From the NCBI GenBank assembly GCA_043228905.1, contig JBHGNT010000005.1:4774001-4838000 (forward strand): 64,000 nucleotides of DNA, in the 5' to 3' direction. Positions 32,113 to 45,200 of the stretch are shown here, piece after piece; position 1 is the stretch's first letter; the number at the start of each line of letters is the position of its first letter. The translations under genes and the position numbers were made by a program. The notes under the pieces are model-generated. The model had not been told where the DNA came from. It saw only the letters and a list, made by a program, of their open reading frames with translations, and made no database searches. The DNA is from Azolla caroliniana. Its lineage: Eukaryota; Polypodiophyta.

Positions 32113-32130
32113 TGGTGAACCCGACGTGAA
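32113..32130 (+). other. Primer-binding site of element A
   Basis: TGGTGAACCCGACGTGAA, 4 bp after the LTR. The same 18 bases occur in element E (61832-61849, minus strand). TGG at the start fits the CCA end of a tRNA; I could not identify the tRNA, and it is not the initiator Met. Confidence 0.8.
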
Positions 32131-32152
32131 AGAGGCGGCAGAAGAGCAGAAG

Positions 32153-34279
32153 ATGAGGGGGTCGGATCTTGCAGAGGCCATGGCTTCGGCCGTGGATCGG
32201 ATTGTAAACGCGCGCGAGGGCACCGGTGCCCTCGACAGAGCTATTGAGGCGGTCGTCGGCACGATCGGCCGGTTCGATGGGAAGGATGCCACGAAGTATT
32301 TGGCGTCCTACGGTGCAGAGATGCTGATGCGGGACATTCCGGAAGAAAGGCGTCTTGCCGGATTTCCCCGAGTGGCGATGCCGAGCATCCATGCGGAGGT
32401 GCTCGAGGTGCGAGCGGAGAGCCGTACCTGGGAGGAGTTCGAAGGTCGGCTCCTAGAGAAATACGGGCTGGACGACGCGCTCCGGCTTTCGAAGCGAAGG
32501 TTCATGGAATGGGTGGAGTCCCCGGGGAAGGGAAGAAACGCGTCGGCACTCCTCCGGGAGTTCGAGGAAAACTTTGCGCGCCTTTCGGCGCTCGACCGAA
32601 CCATCCTGGACACGAGCCGAGTCTTGCTGTTTGTCAAGTCGGTCGACGAGAGGGATCGGGAGCAAGTGGGCCTCTTGCTGGAAACCGAAGACGCGCTCAC
32701 TACCGACTGGGCGGCTGTCAAGAAAGTCTGTGGCCGTTTCGACAAACGGCGAGAATGGGCGGATAACGGGGCAGCCTGGTCGGGCTCGGTCGCAGCAAGG
32801 AAGCTCGAACTAGCGCCACAGGTGCGAAAGGAAGAGACCCGAGAGTGGTTGGAAACCGGTTCGGCTTCGACCGGCGTAGTCAGAGGCTCAACCGGAGGAG
32901 CGGCGCTGGAGGAATTGACGAGGGCGATAAAGGACCTCCAAATCGCGCAAGCCCGAAGGGAAGGTGGCGAACCGGCTCGTGACCGACGGCCGGTGGCAGG
33001 AAACAGGTGCATGTGGTGCGATGAAGTCGGCCACATTCGGAAGGACTGCGACGACTTCGCGGAGGCGCTGAGGAACAGGGTGGTGTACTTGTGGGAAGGA
33101 CGGGTGCATGCCAGCGACACCCGAAGGGCCCTGAGCCGAAACGACGGGCGAGGTGGTATGAAAAGGTTGATGGAAGAGGCGGCGGCCCGACACGCGGAAA
33201 CCGTCCACTACTCGGCGTCGGCCGGCATTTGAGTCGGGGGCGGCGAGGCCCGAAGGGAAAGCAAAGCCGGATTCTGGCCGACGATGCTGGAAGGCCTTGC
33301 CGGTGCAAGGCTTAAAAGGGAGGAATCAGACCGTGCGGAGAAACGGGTACGGGAGATGACCGGGTGGAGCGACCCGGTCGAGGAAAAGACGGGCTTCGTG
33401 GAAGCTGCTTGCCAGAACTACGAGGCTCTGGTAGAAGAGAAGCGGGTGGGGAAACCCGGGACGACCGGGCCCTCACAACGATACGAGACCCGGTCCGGCC
33501 CACGACGGGACGAAGCCGGCGGGGCTAGTACGCAAGATAAACCCCAGAAGGGTGGGTACCGTCTGGGGACGGAGATAGAAAGGACCACGGACTTACGAAA
33601 GGTCCTGGAGGAACGGATCCTCGACAGCAAGGTGGAGCTGTCGTTACGAGAGGTGCTGGGAATCGCCAAGAAGGAGTTTCATGACTCCATCGTGGACTTG
33701 GTGAAACGGAAGAGGCTGTCAACGGAGACAGAACCGGAGAGACCAGTGGAAGTGCGGACGACGCACCTAGACGACATGGCGCTGGGAGACGAGTGGGCGG
33801 AAAGCCACTATTCGAGACCACACTGGGCCCGAGCGACCACGGAAACCCCGGTGAAGATCGGCGATGTCCAGGAACCGATGATAGCTTTGGTGGACCACGG
33901 ATCGGAGATCAATTTGATGTCCATGGACTTCTATAAGAAGGGCAAATGGCCGATCAACACCAAGCACGGGTGGAAAATAAGGGCAGCAACGCGCGCCACC
34001 GAGGAACTGCACGGGGCCTGTCCGAATGTGCGAGTCAAGATCGGCGACGTCGAGATTGACCAGCACTTCTTCGTGCAGGAGACGTCTTCGCATCCGGTCA
34101 TTCTGGGAGAGCCGTACATCACGGCGGCGCGAATGGAGACCAAAGTGCTGGACAATGGTTCGGCCTACGCGAGGGTCAAAAGCCAAGACGGGCGCCATTC
34201 GGTCCAGTTTCTGACGGTACGGCCGAACCACGAACGTAACCGCGATTCCCTCGGTTCCGAAAACCGAGAGGATTTTTAG
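32153..34279 (+). pseudogene. Element A gag-protease ORF with one nonsense codon
   Basis: One frame from ATG 32153 (a GTG at 32126 is also in frame) to 34279, interrupted only by TGA at 33230-33232. Total length is about that of the intact element E protein (724). Gag starts with a predicted helical capsid; the CCHC knuckle CMWCDEVGHIRKDC lies at ~285-298. The protease-like domain has LVDHGSEINLMS at ~580, an aspartyl protease loop with DHGS in place of D(S/T)G, followed by PVILGEPYI. The protein would build the particle and mature it; the TGA would truncate it before the protease. Confidence 0.88.
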
Positions 34280-34401
34280 AGAGGACTGCCAAGGCGTGGG
34301 GCCGCGACAGTCCGGATGCTCCGGAAAAACCCCACATCTGTAGGATAAAACCGTGTACAATAGGTAGGAAATTTTGCTTCTCCGACAGCGGAGCATGTAC
34401 G
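34280..34401 (+). other. Spacer between gag-pro and pol of element A
   Basis: 122 bp with stops separate the ORFs, and pol is in a different frame. A pyrimidine-rich run ending in AG (TTTTGCTTCTCCGACAG) lies just before the pol ATG and could be a 3' splice site. Element E has a spacer of similar size. Confidence 0.6.
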
Positions 34402-37400
34402 ATGGTCGGCATCACCGGCCGAGAGAAAACAAAGACGGAGGGGAGACTTCGGGCGTGCGGAGTTCTCGGCCCTGACGAAGGAATCAACGGAGCCGTGGAG
34501 GCAGTCTCCTTCAACGACACCTTGGGAATGCTGGGGAAGGTAGTCGAAGAAGACCTTAACGAAGACCGGACGATACCGGTATGTTCCGAAGAAATGTACG
34601 AAGTCATCGCGGACTTCGATCGAGGGCTCGAGTCGGAACGGACGGCCCGAGTTAGCACCAAGTACAAGACTGTGGACCGGAAGGTGAGGCCAGTTGCGGC
34701 GCCCTTACCGGAGGGCAGCGAATCCCGAATCAAAGGGGTTGCATCGGACCCCAGCTTACGAGATCCGGCCTGCATAGGACACACCTTCACCAACGAGACG
34801 CTTCGCGAGCTGAAGATCGGTGGGGGCGGGTTCCTACTGTCGGCGGAGGAAGACCGGTTTCGGAGAATGCTCGGAAGGCACGGGAAAGCCTTCGCATTCT
34901 CGCCGGAGGAAATCGGGTGCGTGGATCCGACGATCGTAGAGCCGATGGTGATATTCACGGTACCGCATGTACCGTGGAATCTCAAGCCAATTTCGGTTCC
35001 GAGAGCTCACATCCCGAAGTTGATGGAGCTGTTGAAGCAGAAAGTTGATATGGGCATTCTCGAGCCGTCGAGCGCCCCGTATTCAAACCGCTGGTTTACC
35101 GTACCAAAGAAAAACGGATCATTGCGCTTCATTCAGGACCTGCAGCCGGTCAATAGAGTGACCATTCGGAACGCAGGGATCGGACCGACCATAGACGAGT
35201 TCGCGGAGGCCTTCGCCGGAAGGTCGATTTACTCGGTCGGTGATCTATACTCAGGGTACGACCAGTTCCAGCTAGCCGTGGAGAGCAGAGACATTACGAC
35301 GATGCGAACTCCCCTCGGCCTAGTGCGGATGTGTACGCTGCCGCAAGGAGGGACCAACTCGGTGGCCCACATGGTGAATGCGATGAACAAGGTACTGAGG
35401 GACTGCATCCCAGACATCACCATGCCGTTTCTAGACGACATCCCGATCAAGGGATGCCCGGTAGAAGAGAAGGACGAGACGATCGGGCCGGACGGATGCC
35501 GGCGATTCGTGATGACGCACATCGACGACTGCGAGAAGGTGCTGCAAAGGTTAGAGGATGCGAGGCTCACCTTCTCGGGGGAGAAATCAGCCTTCGCGCA
35601 GTCGGAAATCATGGTGGTCGGACACTTATGTGGGCCATATGGCCGGAAACCGTCTCCGGCAAAGGTAGAAGCCATCTCCGCGATGAAGCCCGACTGCAGC
35701 TCGGTCACGGAAGTACGAAGATTCCTGGGGGCATGCGCATTCTACCACATATGGATCCCGCATTACGCCCACATTGCGGAGCCGCTATACGGATTATTGA
35801 AGAAAGGGCGAAGATTCGAATGGCTAGACAAGCACACGGAGTCGGTCCGGAAGCTGAAGGAGGCTCTTTCGGCAGCACCGGCGCTCCGAAAGGCCGTCTA
35901 CAGGAAGGGCACCCCAGTGTACATAACGGTTGACACGAGTCCGACCGGAATCGGGTGGGTCGTCAACCAAGAAGACGAGGACGGCAATCGGTTTCCGATC
36001 CGATTCGGCGCGAAGGTCCTCAGTGAGCGGCAGCGAGGATACGCCCAGGTTAAACGCGAACTCTGGGGTATCGTTTCGGCGGTGAAGGCCGACAAGGACT
36101 ATCTGATCGGGACAGAGGTAATCATAGAGACGGATTGCATGCCGATTCTCGGCATGGTTTCCGGATGCGCGACGCCGGACCTGGCAATGCTCAGGTGGAT
36201 AGCGTACATCAAGTCCCTGGACCCGGGAATACGACACATTTCCGGGAAAGACAACGCCATGGCCGACATGCTTTCAAGGGCGAGATTCGATGACGAGGGC
36301 GGCATGGTTTCGGAGGACGAAGAGGTCGGCGTGGACTTCTTCGAGACTGCGTATGTGACAACCGACGGAACAAGCACTTCGGCGCTTAACGACTTCGACG
36401 CGAGCAAGTACGACGGGGAGTGGCTGGAGATCGGTGGGTTTTTGAAGACAATGACGCCCGATGCGTCATGGACGAAGGACGAGGCCAACCGGATCCGGAA
36501 GAAAGCGTACCGGTTCTTTCTCCGGGATGGATACTTGTGGAAGCACCCGAAGAAGAGGAACGGCGTCCCGCTCCGGGTGGTGGCAATGAAGGAAGATCAG
36601 GAGGAGCTGCTAGCGGCCTACCACGACAGCCCTTGGGCTGGACACCGTGGAACATGGGCTACGTTTGAGAAACTGAAGGGGAAGTATTGGTGGCCGGGGC
36701 AGTACCAGGACGTGCATCGGTTCGTGACAACTTGCGAGAGCTGTCAGATGCACTCCATAGTCCGACATCGAGACGAGCTTCACCCTACGTACCCTCCGGC
36801 CATTCATTTCAAATGGATGGTAGATCTGGTAACGATGCCAATGGGAGTAGGACAGATGCGGTAACTGGTCCTAGCGCGGGAGGATCTGACGAACCAGGTG
36901 GAAGGCCGGGCCCTTCCGAACAAAACGACCGCGGCCGTATGTCGGTTCCTAATCGAGGACGTGATATGCCGGTACGGGTGCGTCGGGAAGATCGTGGCTG
37001 ACCGAGGGGAGTTGGACGCCGAAGAAGCCGCGGAGCTGTTGGACCGGCTGGGAGTCAAGCTCTCGCTCACCACTGCGTACAATCCGGAGGCGAATGGAAA
37101 GGTGGAGCGCGGACACGGGCCGATTGTCAAGGCGCTGGTTCGAGCATGCGGAGGCCGAGTCGGTAACTGGCCGCGGCTGCTACCTTATGCTTTGTGGGCG
37201 GACAGGACTACGCACAGTTCGGTAACCGGGTACATGCCGACGGAGCTCATGTTCGGCCAGAAGCCGATCATGCCGATGGAACGGACGATCTCCTTATGGG
37301 CAACGGTCGATTGGAGGGACGAGATGAGCCGGGAGGAGTTGTTGGCCGCGCGTATACGACAACTCGAGCGGAGACCGGAGGACGTGGAACTGGCTGCGGA

Positions 37401-37758
37401 GAAGCTCCGGGTGGCGAGGACAAAGAACAAAGCCAGGTTCGACCGAACGCACCGGCTCCGACCGAAGAAAATCGAAGAAGGTGACTGGGTGCTCATCTAC
37501 GACAGCAGCCTCGACAACCAGCACCGAGCCACACGGAAGTTCGCACGAAGGTGGTTCGGGCCTTACGTGGTACGGAGCGCCAATGACAACGGGACATATC
37601 ACCTGGCGGAACTCGACGGCACGAGAGTGGCGATACCGGTTGCAGGGAAGCGGATCAAAGCGTTCAAGAAGCGACACGACGACGAGCCAGACCCGGCTCT
37701 CCTAGTCAGCAGTGACGAACGATCCGAAAACGAGGAAGAACCGACGGGCGAGGAATGA
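34402..37758 (+). pseudogene. Element A pol ORF (RT-RNase H-integrase) with one nonsense codon
   Basis: A frame of ~1118 codons broken only by TAA at 36862-36864, where element E reads RYLVLAR. RT: SNRWFTVPKKNGSLRF (~225) and catalytic FLDDIPIKG (~343), followed by an unusual ~20-residue insertion before the next conserved block. RNase H: TVDTSPTGIGW (~510). Integrase: zinc motif with H..H and CESCQ, core Asp in MVDLVT (~804), Asp in ADRGEL (~867), Glu in NGKVERGH (~898), and a GPY/F-like module RWFGPYVV (~1050). The nonsense codon falls between the first two integrase Asp residues, so RT could still be made. It differs from common plant chromovirus and Tat pol and resembles fungal Ty3 pol (from memory). 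Confidence 0.9.
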
Positions 37759-37829
37759 AGACGGGCCGGTTTTCTCCGTCCCAACTCTCTTGGCGCATAC
37801 CGGAGGATGCGCGGTTAGGTGGGGGCGGA

Positions 37830-38610
37830 TGTCGTGAAGAAAACCGTCCATAGGCGGAATCGGCGCACCTAGGTGTGGGAACCGGTTCTTCACGCGCGCA
37901 AGCTCCAAGTTGTACATAGAAGCGAATTAGGAGGATAATCGGCAGGAACGGGCCCTAACACAAGTGGAGACAAAGACCGCGCGAACAGTCTTTTCGGTCG
38001 CGCGCGCGAGCGAAGGAACTGTACGAGTCGGCGGCGTAACTACGCGGACGCGTGAAGGACGGAGCGGATCCCTGTCCAAAAGGGACAGGGAATAAAGCTG
38101 ACATGACGGCCTGCTCGTCGGCCTATATAAGGAGGAGGAAAGAGCTGTTGCAGGCATCTCGCGCAGAGAGGACGAAGTGCTGTCGGACCGTTTCTGGACG
38201 CTTCTCTCTCTGTTTCCTTCCTTCTTGAGCTCCATAGCTTTTCTGTGCAGGGTTCCGAGGAGGCTCGCGCAGTTTCGAGGAACGCCCGAGTGCTTCCGGC
38301 AACACCTCCGACCGACCTGCTACCCCTTTGTGCATCGGCATCTGTTCGCCGGCCTGTTCGGTTGTAACCAACCTGTGCCCCATCGAGGGTTGTAGTCGTG
38401 TTAGCCATTTTTCTTAATATACATATTTAGTCATTCGCATCTGTCTGTGTCGGTGTCTGTTCGCGTTCTCCGTGCTGAAGGGCCGTGTCCCTGTGTATCC
38501 CCGGTCCTGCGTAGCCGGTTCTCTCTCTTTCTCCTCCCTCGCTTGCTCTTTGGTTCGAGACCCCCGCGGTCCCGCCTCGTTTCCACACGCACTTGCGTAA
38601 TATCTAGACA
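37830..38610 (+). repeat. 3' LTR of element A
   Basis: 781 bp, nearly identical to 31312-32108 except for a 16-bp indel and a few substitutions. TATA box at 38124-38130. Confidence 0.94.
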
Positions 38611-38614
38611 ACGT

Positions 38615-39764
38615 AATATCGGCATTCGCCGAATGTAGCGGTTTGCGCTGGTTCCCATACGTCGAAATGGACTATGTCGAGTAGACCTTTGCTCACGTTC
38701 CACTCTTTCGGGAATGGGTATCGGTGTTGCTTGCCGAATTGGCACGCTTCGCATACACCTTCAATCTCCTTCTCTTTGAATGTTGGGAGTCCGATGACAA
38801 CTCCTTTCGATTTCATTGCTTTGAGCTTTTGGAGATTTATATGGGCAATCCGCTTGTGCCATAAGTCTATGTTAGAGTCAGCTTTGATGCCCTTTGCGAA
38901 CATGGCAGATTTCATCTCGTGTGAGTCGAGAATGAACATTCGACCCTCTCTTCGTCCGCGTGCGATGAGTCGACCCTCTTTTTCAATGAAGCAACCGCCT
39001 TGATTAAATCGAACTTACATCCCTTGCTCTACAATTTGGTCGACGGAGACCAAATTCTTCGTAATGGTCGGTATATACAAGACATTTTTAATGTAATTTT
39101 GCTTACCTTCTTTTACGAACAGAACATTGCCGATGTGCCGAATCGGATGCGTAGTGTCGTCTCCGGTTTCGACATAGCCGGGTCGGTCCGGCTCTCGAAG
39201 TTGTCGGAACCATTCTTGATGCGATGTCATATGGTTCGAGGCACCGGAATCGACGAACCAGACGTCTTCCGGACCGGAGGCACTAGTTGAGGTAGAGGCC
39301 GACATAGAGTTTGCTCTATTTTTCATCATGAACATTACGCCACGGTCGGAGTTGCGTGCATACATTCCGCCACGATCTTCGTAGTTGGATTTGTTCCCGT
39401 ACATTCCGCTATACTGTTCGTAGTTGTAATTGTGTGCGTAATTCGTGAGTTGTCGCTTATGGAAGCCGATTCACGCATCTTCTTTCGGCAATCTTCTTCG
39501 TGGTGGCCGAGCTTTCCGCAATATCCGCATTTGGTTGCGTTTTGACGACTCGAGCCGGAGTGGAAGCTCCCCCTTCTTGCGAAGGTTCCTCGTTGGCCTC
39601 CATTTTGCGGCCGAAATTGGGAGTTGTTGTCGTAGGTCGTCCCTCGTCCACCTTGTCCTTGGCCGAATCGGCCTCTCGCTCGTCCGCGTCCTCTTCCTCT
39701 GTTAGAGTACGTGTAGAGCATGTGGCCTTACGACTCATTGCTCCTTGTATGCACGTGGTTTTCT
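38615..39764 (-). pseudogene. Copia-F gag C-terminus, protease and pre-integrase
   Basis: Arg/Gly-rich gag tail (RGRGRGRARGRFGQGQ), CCHC knuckle CGYCGKLGHHEEDC, protease FVDSGASNHMTS and HHCC pre-integrase (LWHKRIAHINLQK ... CQFGKQHRYPF). Frameshifts divide it, and a TAA lies just upstream of the Arg/Gly tail. It lies between elements A and C, and the frame continues in both flanking pieces once A and C are removed. Confidence 0.88.
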
Positions 39765-39769
39765 TCGAC

Positions 39770-40159
39770 TGTTGGCTGGTCAGAAGAGCAAGGACAAGTG
39801 GGAAGGCGGAGTCGGATTGGATAATAGGAAGTAAATAATAGTAGAATTATTATTCGGAGGGACGGATCCGGTACAGTTGTACCGATCCGGATCCGGACCG
39901 ATTCGGATGTCGGTTGCCTAAGCGCACCGATTGTAACCTTGCCGAATGCCTATAAAAGGATCCGATGATTTGTAAAGGGTTTGAGGGAAAGTAATACAAT
40001 AGTAATTATTGCGTGTTTATCTGTATCTCGTATTGTATACCGTCTGTGCTTAATTGTAATCATCTTACGCGTGTAACCTAGCATCCAATCCTTACCACCC
40101 CTTTGGAGAAGTGTCGGATAGACACCTGTGTTGAGGCTAGTCCGGCCAGGAAGACAACA
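39770..40159 (+). repeat. 5' LTR of element C
   Basis: TGTTGGCTGGTCAG ... GAAGACAACA, 390 bp. TATA box TATAAAAG at 39951-39958. Followed by CTATTTTGGCGACCACGATT, whose TGGCGACCACGATTCCTG (40165-40182) is the likely primer-binding site; tRNA not identified. Confidence 0.93.
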
Positions 40160-40211
40160 CTATTTTGGCGACCACGATTCCTGCAAAGTGCAGAGGACAA
40201 CCGGGGGATGG

Positions 40212-42240
40212 ATGTCTAGACCAAACGACGACCACATCACTGAACGAGGGAGACGATACACCGAACGCGAGCAACGACGGGAAGCCCTGCAGCAAGCCGT
40301 CGACGAGATCCGGCGGGATCGATCATTCTCCAAAACTCTTCGGAGAGTCGCAGAAGAAGCACTGCAGTTCCGGGTTCTACAAATCCCCGACGAATGGAGT
40401 AGCATAACAAGCCTGCACGAGGCGGAAACGATACTGTAGACGCTCGCCGGGGGCGACGGGGACTCGGAAGCATTCGCAACACTTGAGGCGGAGTCGGAAA
40501 GCGACGGAAGCGTTGCGTCCCGGTATAAAAGCAGCCACGACACACCAAACGACCGGGAGGACGAGGGGTCGGAAGACTCAGTAACACCGGCGCCAGAGGA
40601 AGAAATAACCCTGGAATTCGGTGACCGGCAATCGCCGAGGGAGGCTGACCGGATACCGACAACAACCGCGAAGGAACCGAAGGAGCGGATACCGACAACA
40701 CCCGCGGAGGAACCAAAGGACCGGACACCGGCAACACCCGCGGAGGAACCAAAGGTTCTCACACCAACGCCAACAGATGACAGAGAGCGGAGGAAGCAGG
40801 AGAGTCAGTTGGACGACACGATGCCGTACCCATACCCAAAGTACCGGAATGAGGCCGACGCGGAGGCACACGTGTACGCATTCCTCCAAACATGGGAAGC
40901 CAACCATGTCTCCCAAAGACTGACGGAGCCCGAAGCCGAACGATCCAAAGTCGCCGAATTCGGCATAACCTTAGAAGGACCGGCGGCCCGATGGCACGCA
41001 AAGCACTTACCGGGCAGCTTTGCCACATTCGATGCCTTGAAGGCCAGATTCCTCAGGCTTTTTCACAGACAATTTGAGCAAAGGGAATTGGTCGGGCAGT
41101 TCTACACCACCCGGCAAGAAGAGAACGAGACTGTGCCACAATTCATCATTCGGTTTCAGACCCTGCACAGCCAACTGACAAGAGCACCACCCGAAGACGA
41201 AGCCAAAGCAGTCTTTTTGGCCGCGCTGAAAGAGCCACTTCGAACAATGTGCGGAGTCCTTGATTTCCAAACCAGCACAATGGACCAAGTTATTGATCGG
41301 GTTTTAGAAATGGACAAGACTAGCCCCTTCTTGTCGATGGGGATGTTACACCGGGCACTCCCGAAGGAGGAAGACCTGAGGTTCCGACAGGCCTTACAAT
41401 GTACAACATGCCTAAATTCGGGGCACTCAACAGTAGACTGCACCCTGCGGACACAATGTATGATCTGCAACTCTTGAGCCCATACAACGGACCGATGCGA
41501 ATATAACCTGTTAAATCGGCAGGCAGCACCGGTTCGACACATAGAACTGCGCAATCAGAACCCGGACGAGGATCGATTCCGGAGAGACGACCGCTACCAA
41601 CGCGAACGCGGTAACAAATACGCTGATAGAAGACGCGATAACTATGACCGAGAGGAGAGACGCAGAGATAGCTACCCCCGGGACCGGTACGACCGAGACG
41701 AATCCCCGGAATACGAACGACGCAGAGAAGAGAGGCGACAAGGGAACCGAAATTTCCGACGGAATCAGAAGCGTGGATTTTTCCAAAGAGAGGAACGTCG
41801 GGAGGCAGCGAGGAATGACAACTCGGTATCGGTACCGGATAACCGAAAACCGAAGATGACCGCCGGAGCATACCCACCCTCCAAACCGGGGACAAAGGAG
41901 AAACGAGCAACAGTCACAAGGTGTACTGTTATTACTGCCGTAAGGAAGGCCACTATAGTAACCAATGCCCAAGAAAAACCAATGACAAGCAGCCGGAAGT
42001 CAACATGGTTACAGCCGAAATAACAGAAGTACAGCAGGTCACAACCCGGTCAAAGGGAAAGACCGCCGAGTGGGAAGCCCAGGAGGCAATCAGAAAACAA
42101 GCGGCGCAATGGATCAAGCAGGCCAATGAACAGAATGCGGCAGAAGTAAGAGACCAAAGTATGCCAAAAGACGAAGAAATCATACAGCCAGGAGAAAACC
42201 CGACGTGCAAGCGCTACAGGACTGTCAAATCGTGTTGTTG
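40212..42240 (+). pseudogene. Element C gag, broken
   Basis: ATG 40212 opens a frame stopped by TAG at 40437-40439, then open to TGA 41475-41477. The Ty3 capsid core lies at about 40990-41300 (ARWHAKHLPGSFATFDALK ... FLAALKEPLRTMCG). Before it are three tandem 12-residue repeats of the RIPTTPAEEPKD type (about 40651-40758). Two zinc knuckles flank the second stop (CTTCLNSGHSTVDC and CMICNS*AHTTDRC). A third, CYYCRKEGHYSNQC, lies at about 41926 in another frame, after an Arg/Asp-rich segment. The stop falls inside a knuckle, so it is a mutation rather than a natural end. Confidence 0.85.
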
Positions 42241-45200
42241 TTAGCACGACTACTACAGTTGGTGCCACGGTTTACGGCAGACTTACAGGCATCCGTGAGC
42301 AAACCGAAGCCGACGCCAGCACTGGCATTCTTCTCCAACCCGGAGGAAGGACCAGCGGTGGTCGATACAAGTAGCCCGACGATCACGGCAATCGTGAAAG
42401 GAAAGGAAATTGCTGGAACGATTATTGACGGAGGCTCCGGGGTAAATGTCATCAGCCAACAGACATGCAACGACCTGGGCATCCGGGAATGGGAACCATG
42501 CCCCTTCTGGTTATGCATGGCGGATACCAGCTCAGTCCGATCGACCGGGCTTATCCGGGATTTGGAAGTAACGATCGGAGGCCACGTATTCCGGATATCG
42601 GCCGTGGTGCTGCAGCTGAATGTACAAGGCACGTACCCCCTACTGCTAGGACGACCATGGCTGCGAATGGCGCATATCAAGCAGAGCTGGCAAAAGAACA
42701 TGATCACATTCCGGCGAGGGAAAACAAAGGTACAAGTAACGACGCAACCACGGGTGATCACCAGTAAGGAAGCAACTCCATTGTATGCGGAAAGCATTAA
42801 CATGTTGGAGGGATTACCGGACGAGGAAGTCGAGCGGTACCTCGAGGAACACCCATGAATCGTCCCACTATTTGAGGTGGATATCACGGCGGCAGTAGAA
42901 CCGTACATTACGACGCCGGATGAACCGGACCAAGCGGCGATCCAAGAACTGCGACAAGCGCAGGAATCCCTAGAGACGGAAATGACGATATCCCAGAGGG
43001 TAAAAGCATCCCAACTAGAGGAGGTGGACCTCGGCACAGCAGACAAGCCCCGACCGGTAAATGTTGCAAAGGAGTTGCCGAAGGAAGAAAAGAAGGCAAT
43101 GGTAGCATTATTAACAGACTTCAAGGATGTGTTCGCGTGGTCGTACGAAGACATGCGAGGGGTGGACCCCCAGCTCTATCAGCACCAAATTCACCTTAGT
43201 ACGGACGCGAAACCGATCGCTCAACGCAGGTACCGGATGAATCTGAATTATGCGGCGAAGGTGAAGGAGGAAATTGATAAGCTCCTCCGGGTCGGATTTA
43301 TCCGACCGGTCAAGCAGGCAACCTGGCTGAGTCCGATAGTGGTGGTCCCGAAAAAGAACGGCAAAATCCGGGTATGCGTGGACTACCGAAAACTAAATGC
43401 CGCAACAGTGACCGATGCGTTTCCACTACCATTTACGGACGGGGTGTTAGATGCGGTAGCCGGCCACGTAGTTTACAGCTTCCTGGATGGATTTAGCGGT
43501 TACAACCAAATACGAATGAACCCGGCCGACCAGGAGAAGACAACGTTCGTGACGGAATGGGGAGTGTTCGTCGCGGTCGTGATGATGTTCGGACTAAAGA
43601 CGGCTCCAGCGACCTTTCAAAGGATAATAATGGAAATTTTCGGGGAATATATCCCCGGTTTTATGCAGATCTTCCTTGACGATTTCGCGGTCTACAGCCG
43701 GCACGGAGAGCATCTCGATCACCTCCGGCTGTGTTTGGAGAAGTGCCGCGAGTACCGATTGAGCCTGAACCCGGCCAAGTGCATCTTTGGAGTGGCAAGC
43801 GGCAACTTACTAGGGCACATGGTGAGTAAGGAAGGAATCGCGGTAGATCCGGATAAAGTCAAGGCAATTCTCGAGGCACCAGCACCAAATAACGCAAAGG
43901 CTTTAAGCCGGTTCCTGGGCCAAATAAGGTGGCATAGCCGGATGATACGGCACCTCGCAGACTTCGCTACACCGTTACATACCGCCGTACATAGGGTACC
44001 CTTCCTATGGGTGGAGACGGAGGAGGAAGCCTACCAAGCGTTGAAGGTTATGCTGTCGCAAGCTCCGGTGGTGCAACCGCCGGATTGGAGTAAAAGCTTT
44101 CACGTCTTCGTCGACGCGTCGGACGTAGCAATCGGCAGCGTTCTGATGCAACTCATGGAGCCGAAATGGTACCGACCGGTGTACTACGCAAGCCGGAAAC
44201 TCTCAAAAGCCGAACGGAATTACTCTACGACGGAACGCGAGGCATTGGGAATGGTGTATAGTGTCACAAAGTACAGGCACTATCTGCTCGGAAGGAAGTT
44301 TTCCTTCCATGTCGACCATTCGGCACTACTCTACCTGGTCTCGAAGGCATCCTTGACAGGAAAAATTGCACGATGGACACTGTTGTTACAAGAATTTGAA
44401 TTCGACATTTTCCACCGACCCGGGGCGCAGCATGCGGTAGCGGACTACCTAAGCAGACTCGAATCCGGAGAAGCAGGGGACGGCGTCCAGGATGAGTTTC
44501 CCAACGCTGAGTTGTTCCGGATCACGACGAAACCGGCAACGGATGCAACGGTAGCCGATGAAGACACGTGGCTAACTGAGATGCATCAGTTCCTGAGCAC
44601 CGGAGTTCCCCCGGAGAACATGGACCGCGATGAAAGGAAAAGGGTAGCAGTAAGAAGCAGACATTTCTGCTTGGTTGGAGACACCCTCTATCACAAGGGG
44701 GCAGATGGCATCTGGAGACGAGCAGTGCGGAGCGATGAGAAGGATCTAATCCTCAGGGAAGCCCACTGTGGAATTGCTGGCGGGCATTATGCCGGCGACG
44801 CAACCGCTCGGAAAATATGGCAGAGCGGACTGTGGTGGCCGACCACCCTAAAAGATGCCGTGAAGTATAGCAGAGAATGCGATTTGTGTCAACGACTGGG
44901 CCAACCCACAAAGCAGGCCCGGATGCCACACCACCTGGTCTTGCCCTTGGAACCGTTTCAAAAGTGGGGGTTGGACTTTGTCGGTCCCTTCAAACCACCG
45001 TTAATGCGAACCGGAAATCGGTATGGCATAGTGGCGACCGACTATTGCACCAAATGGGTAGAAGCAAAGGCCTTACGGGACAACACGGCCGCGTCCACGG
45101 CAAAGTTTCTGTACGAGTGCATATGGTGCCGGTATGGATGCCCGATCGAGCTTATAAGTGACCAAGGAGGACATTTTCTCGGGCAGGTAGTAGAAAGCCT

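Larger units (their letters stand above)
31312..38610 (+). mobile_element. Ty3 element A (TGTCGTGAAG family), nearly intact
   Basis: LTRs of 797 and 781 bp, 4-bp duplication ACGT (31308-31311 and 38611-38614), PBS, gag-pro and pol frames, and a polypurine tract (GGTTAGGTGGGGGCGGA) before the 3' LTR. It interrupts copia-F integrase. Only one nonsense codon is seen in each long ORF. RT and integrase order (RT, RNase H, integrase) defines the Ty3 type. The DNA is clearly GC-rich compared with its surroundings and with the related element E. Confidence 0.94.
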
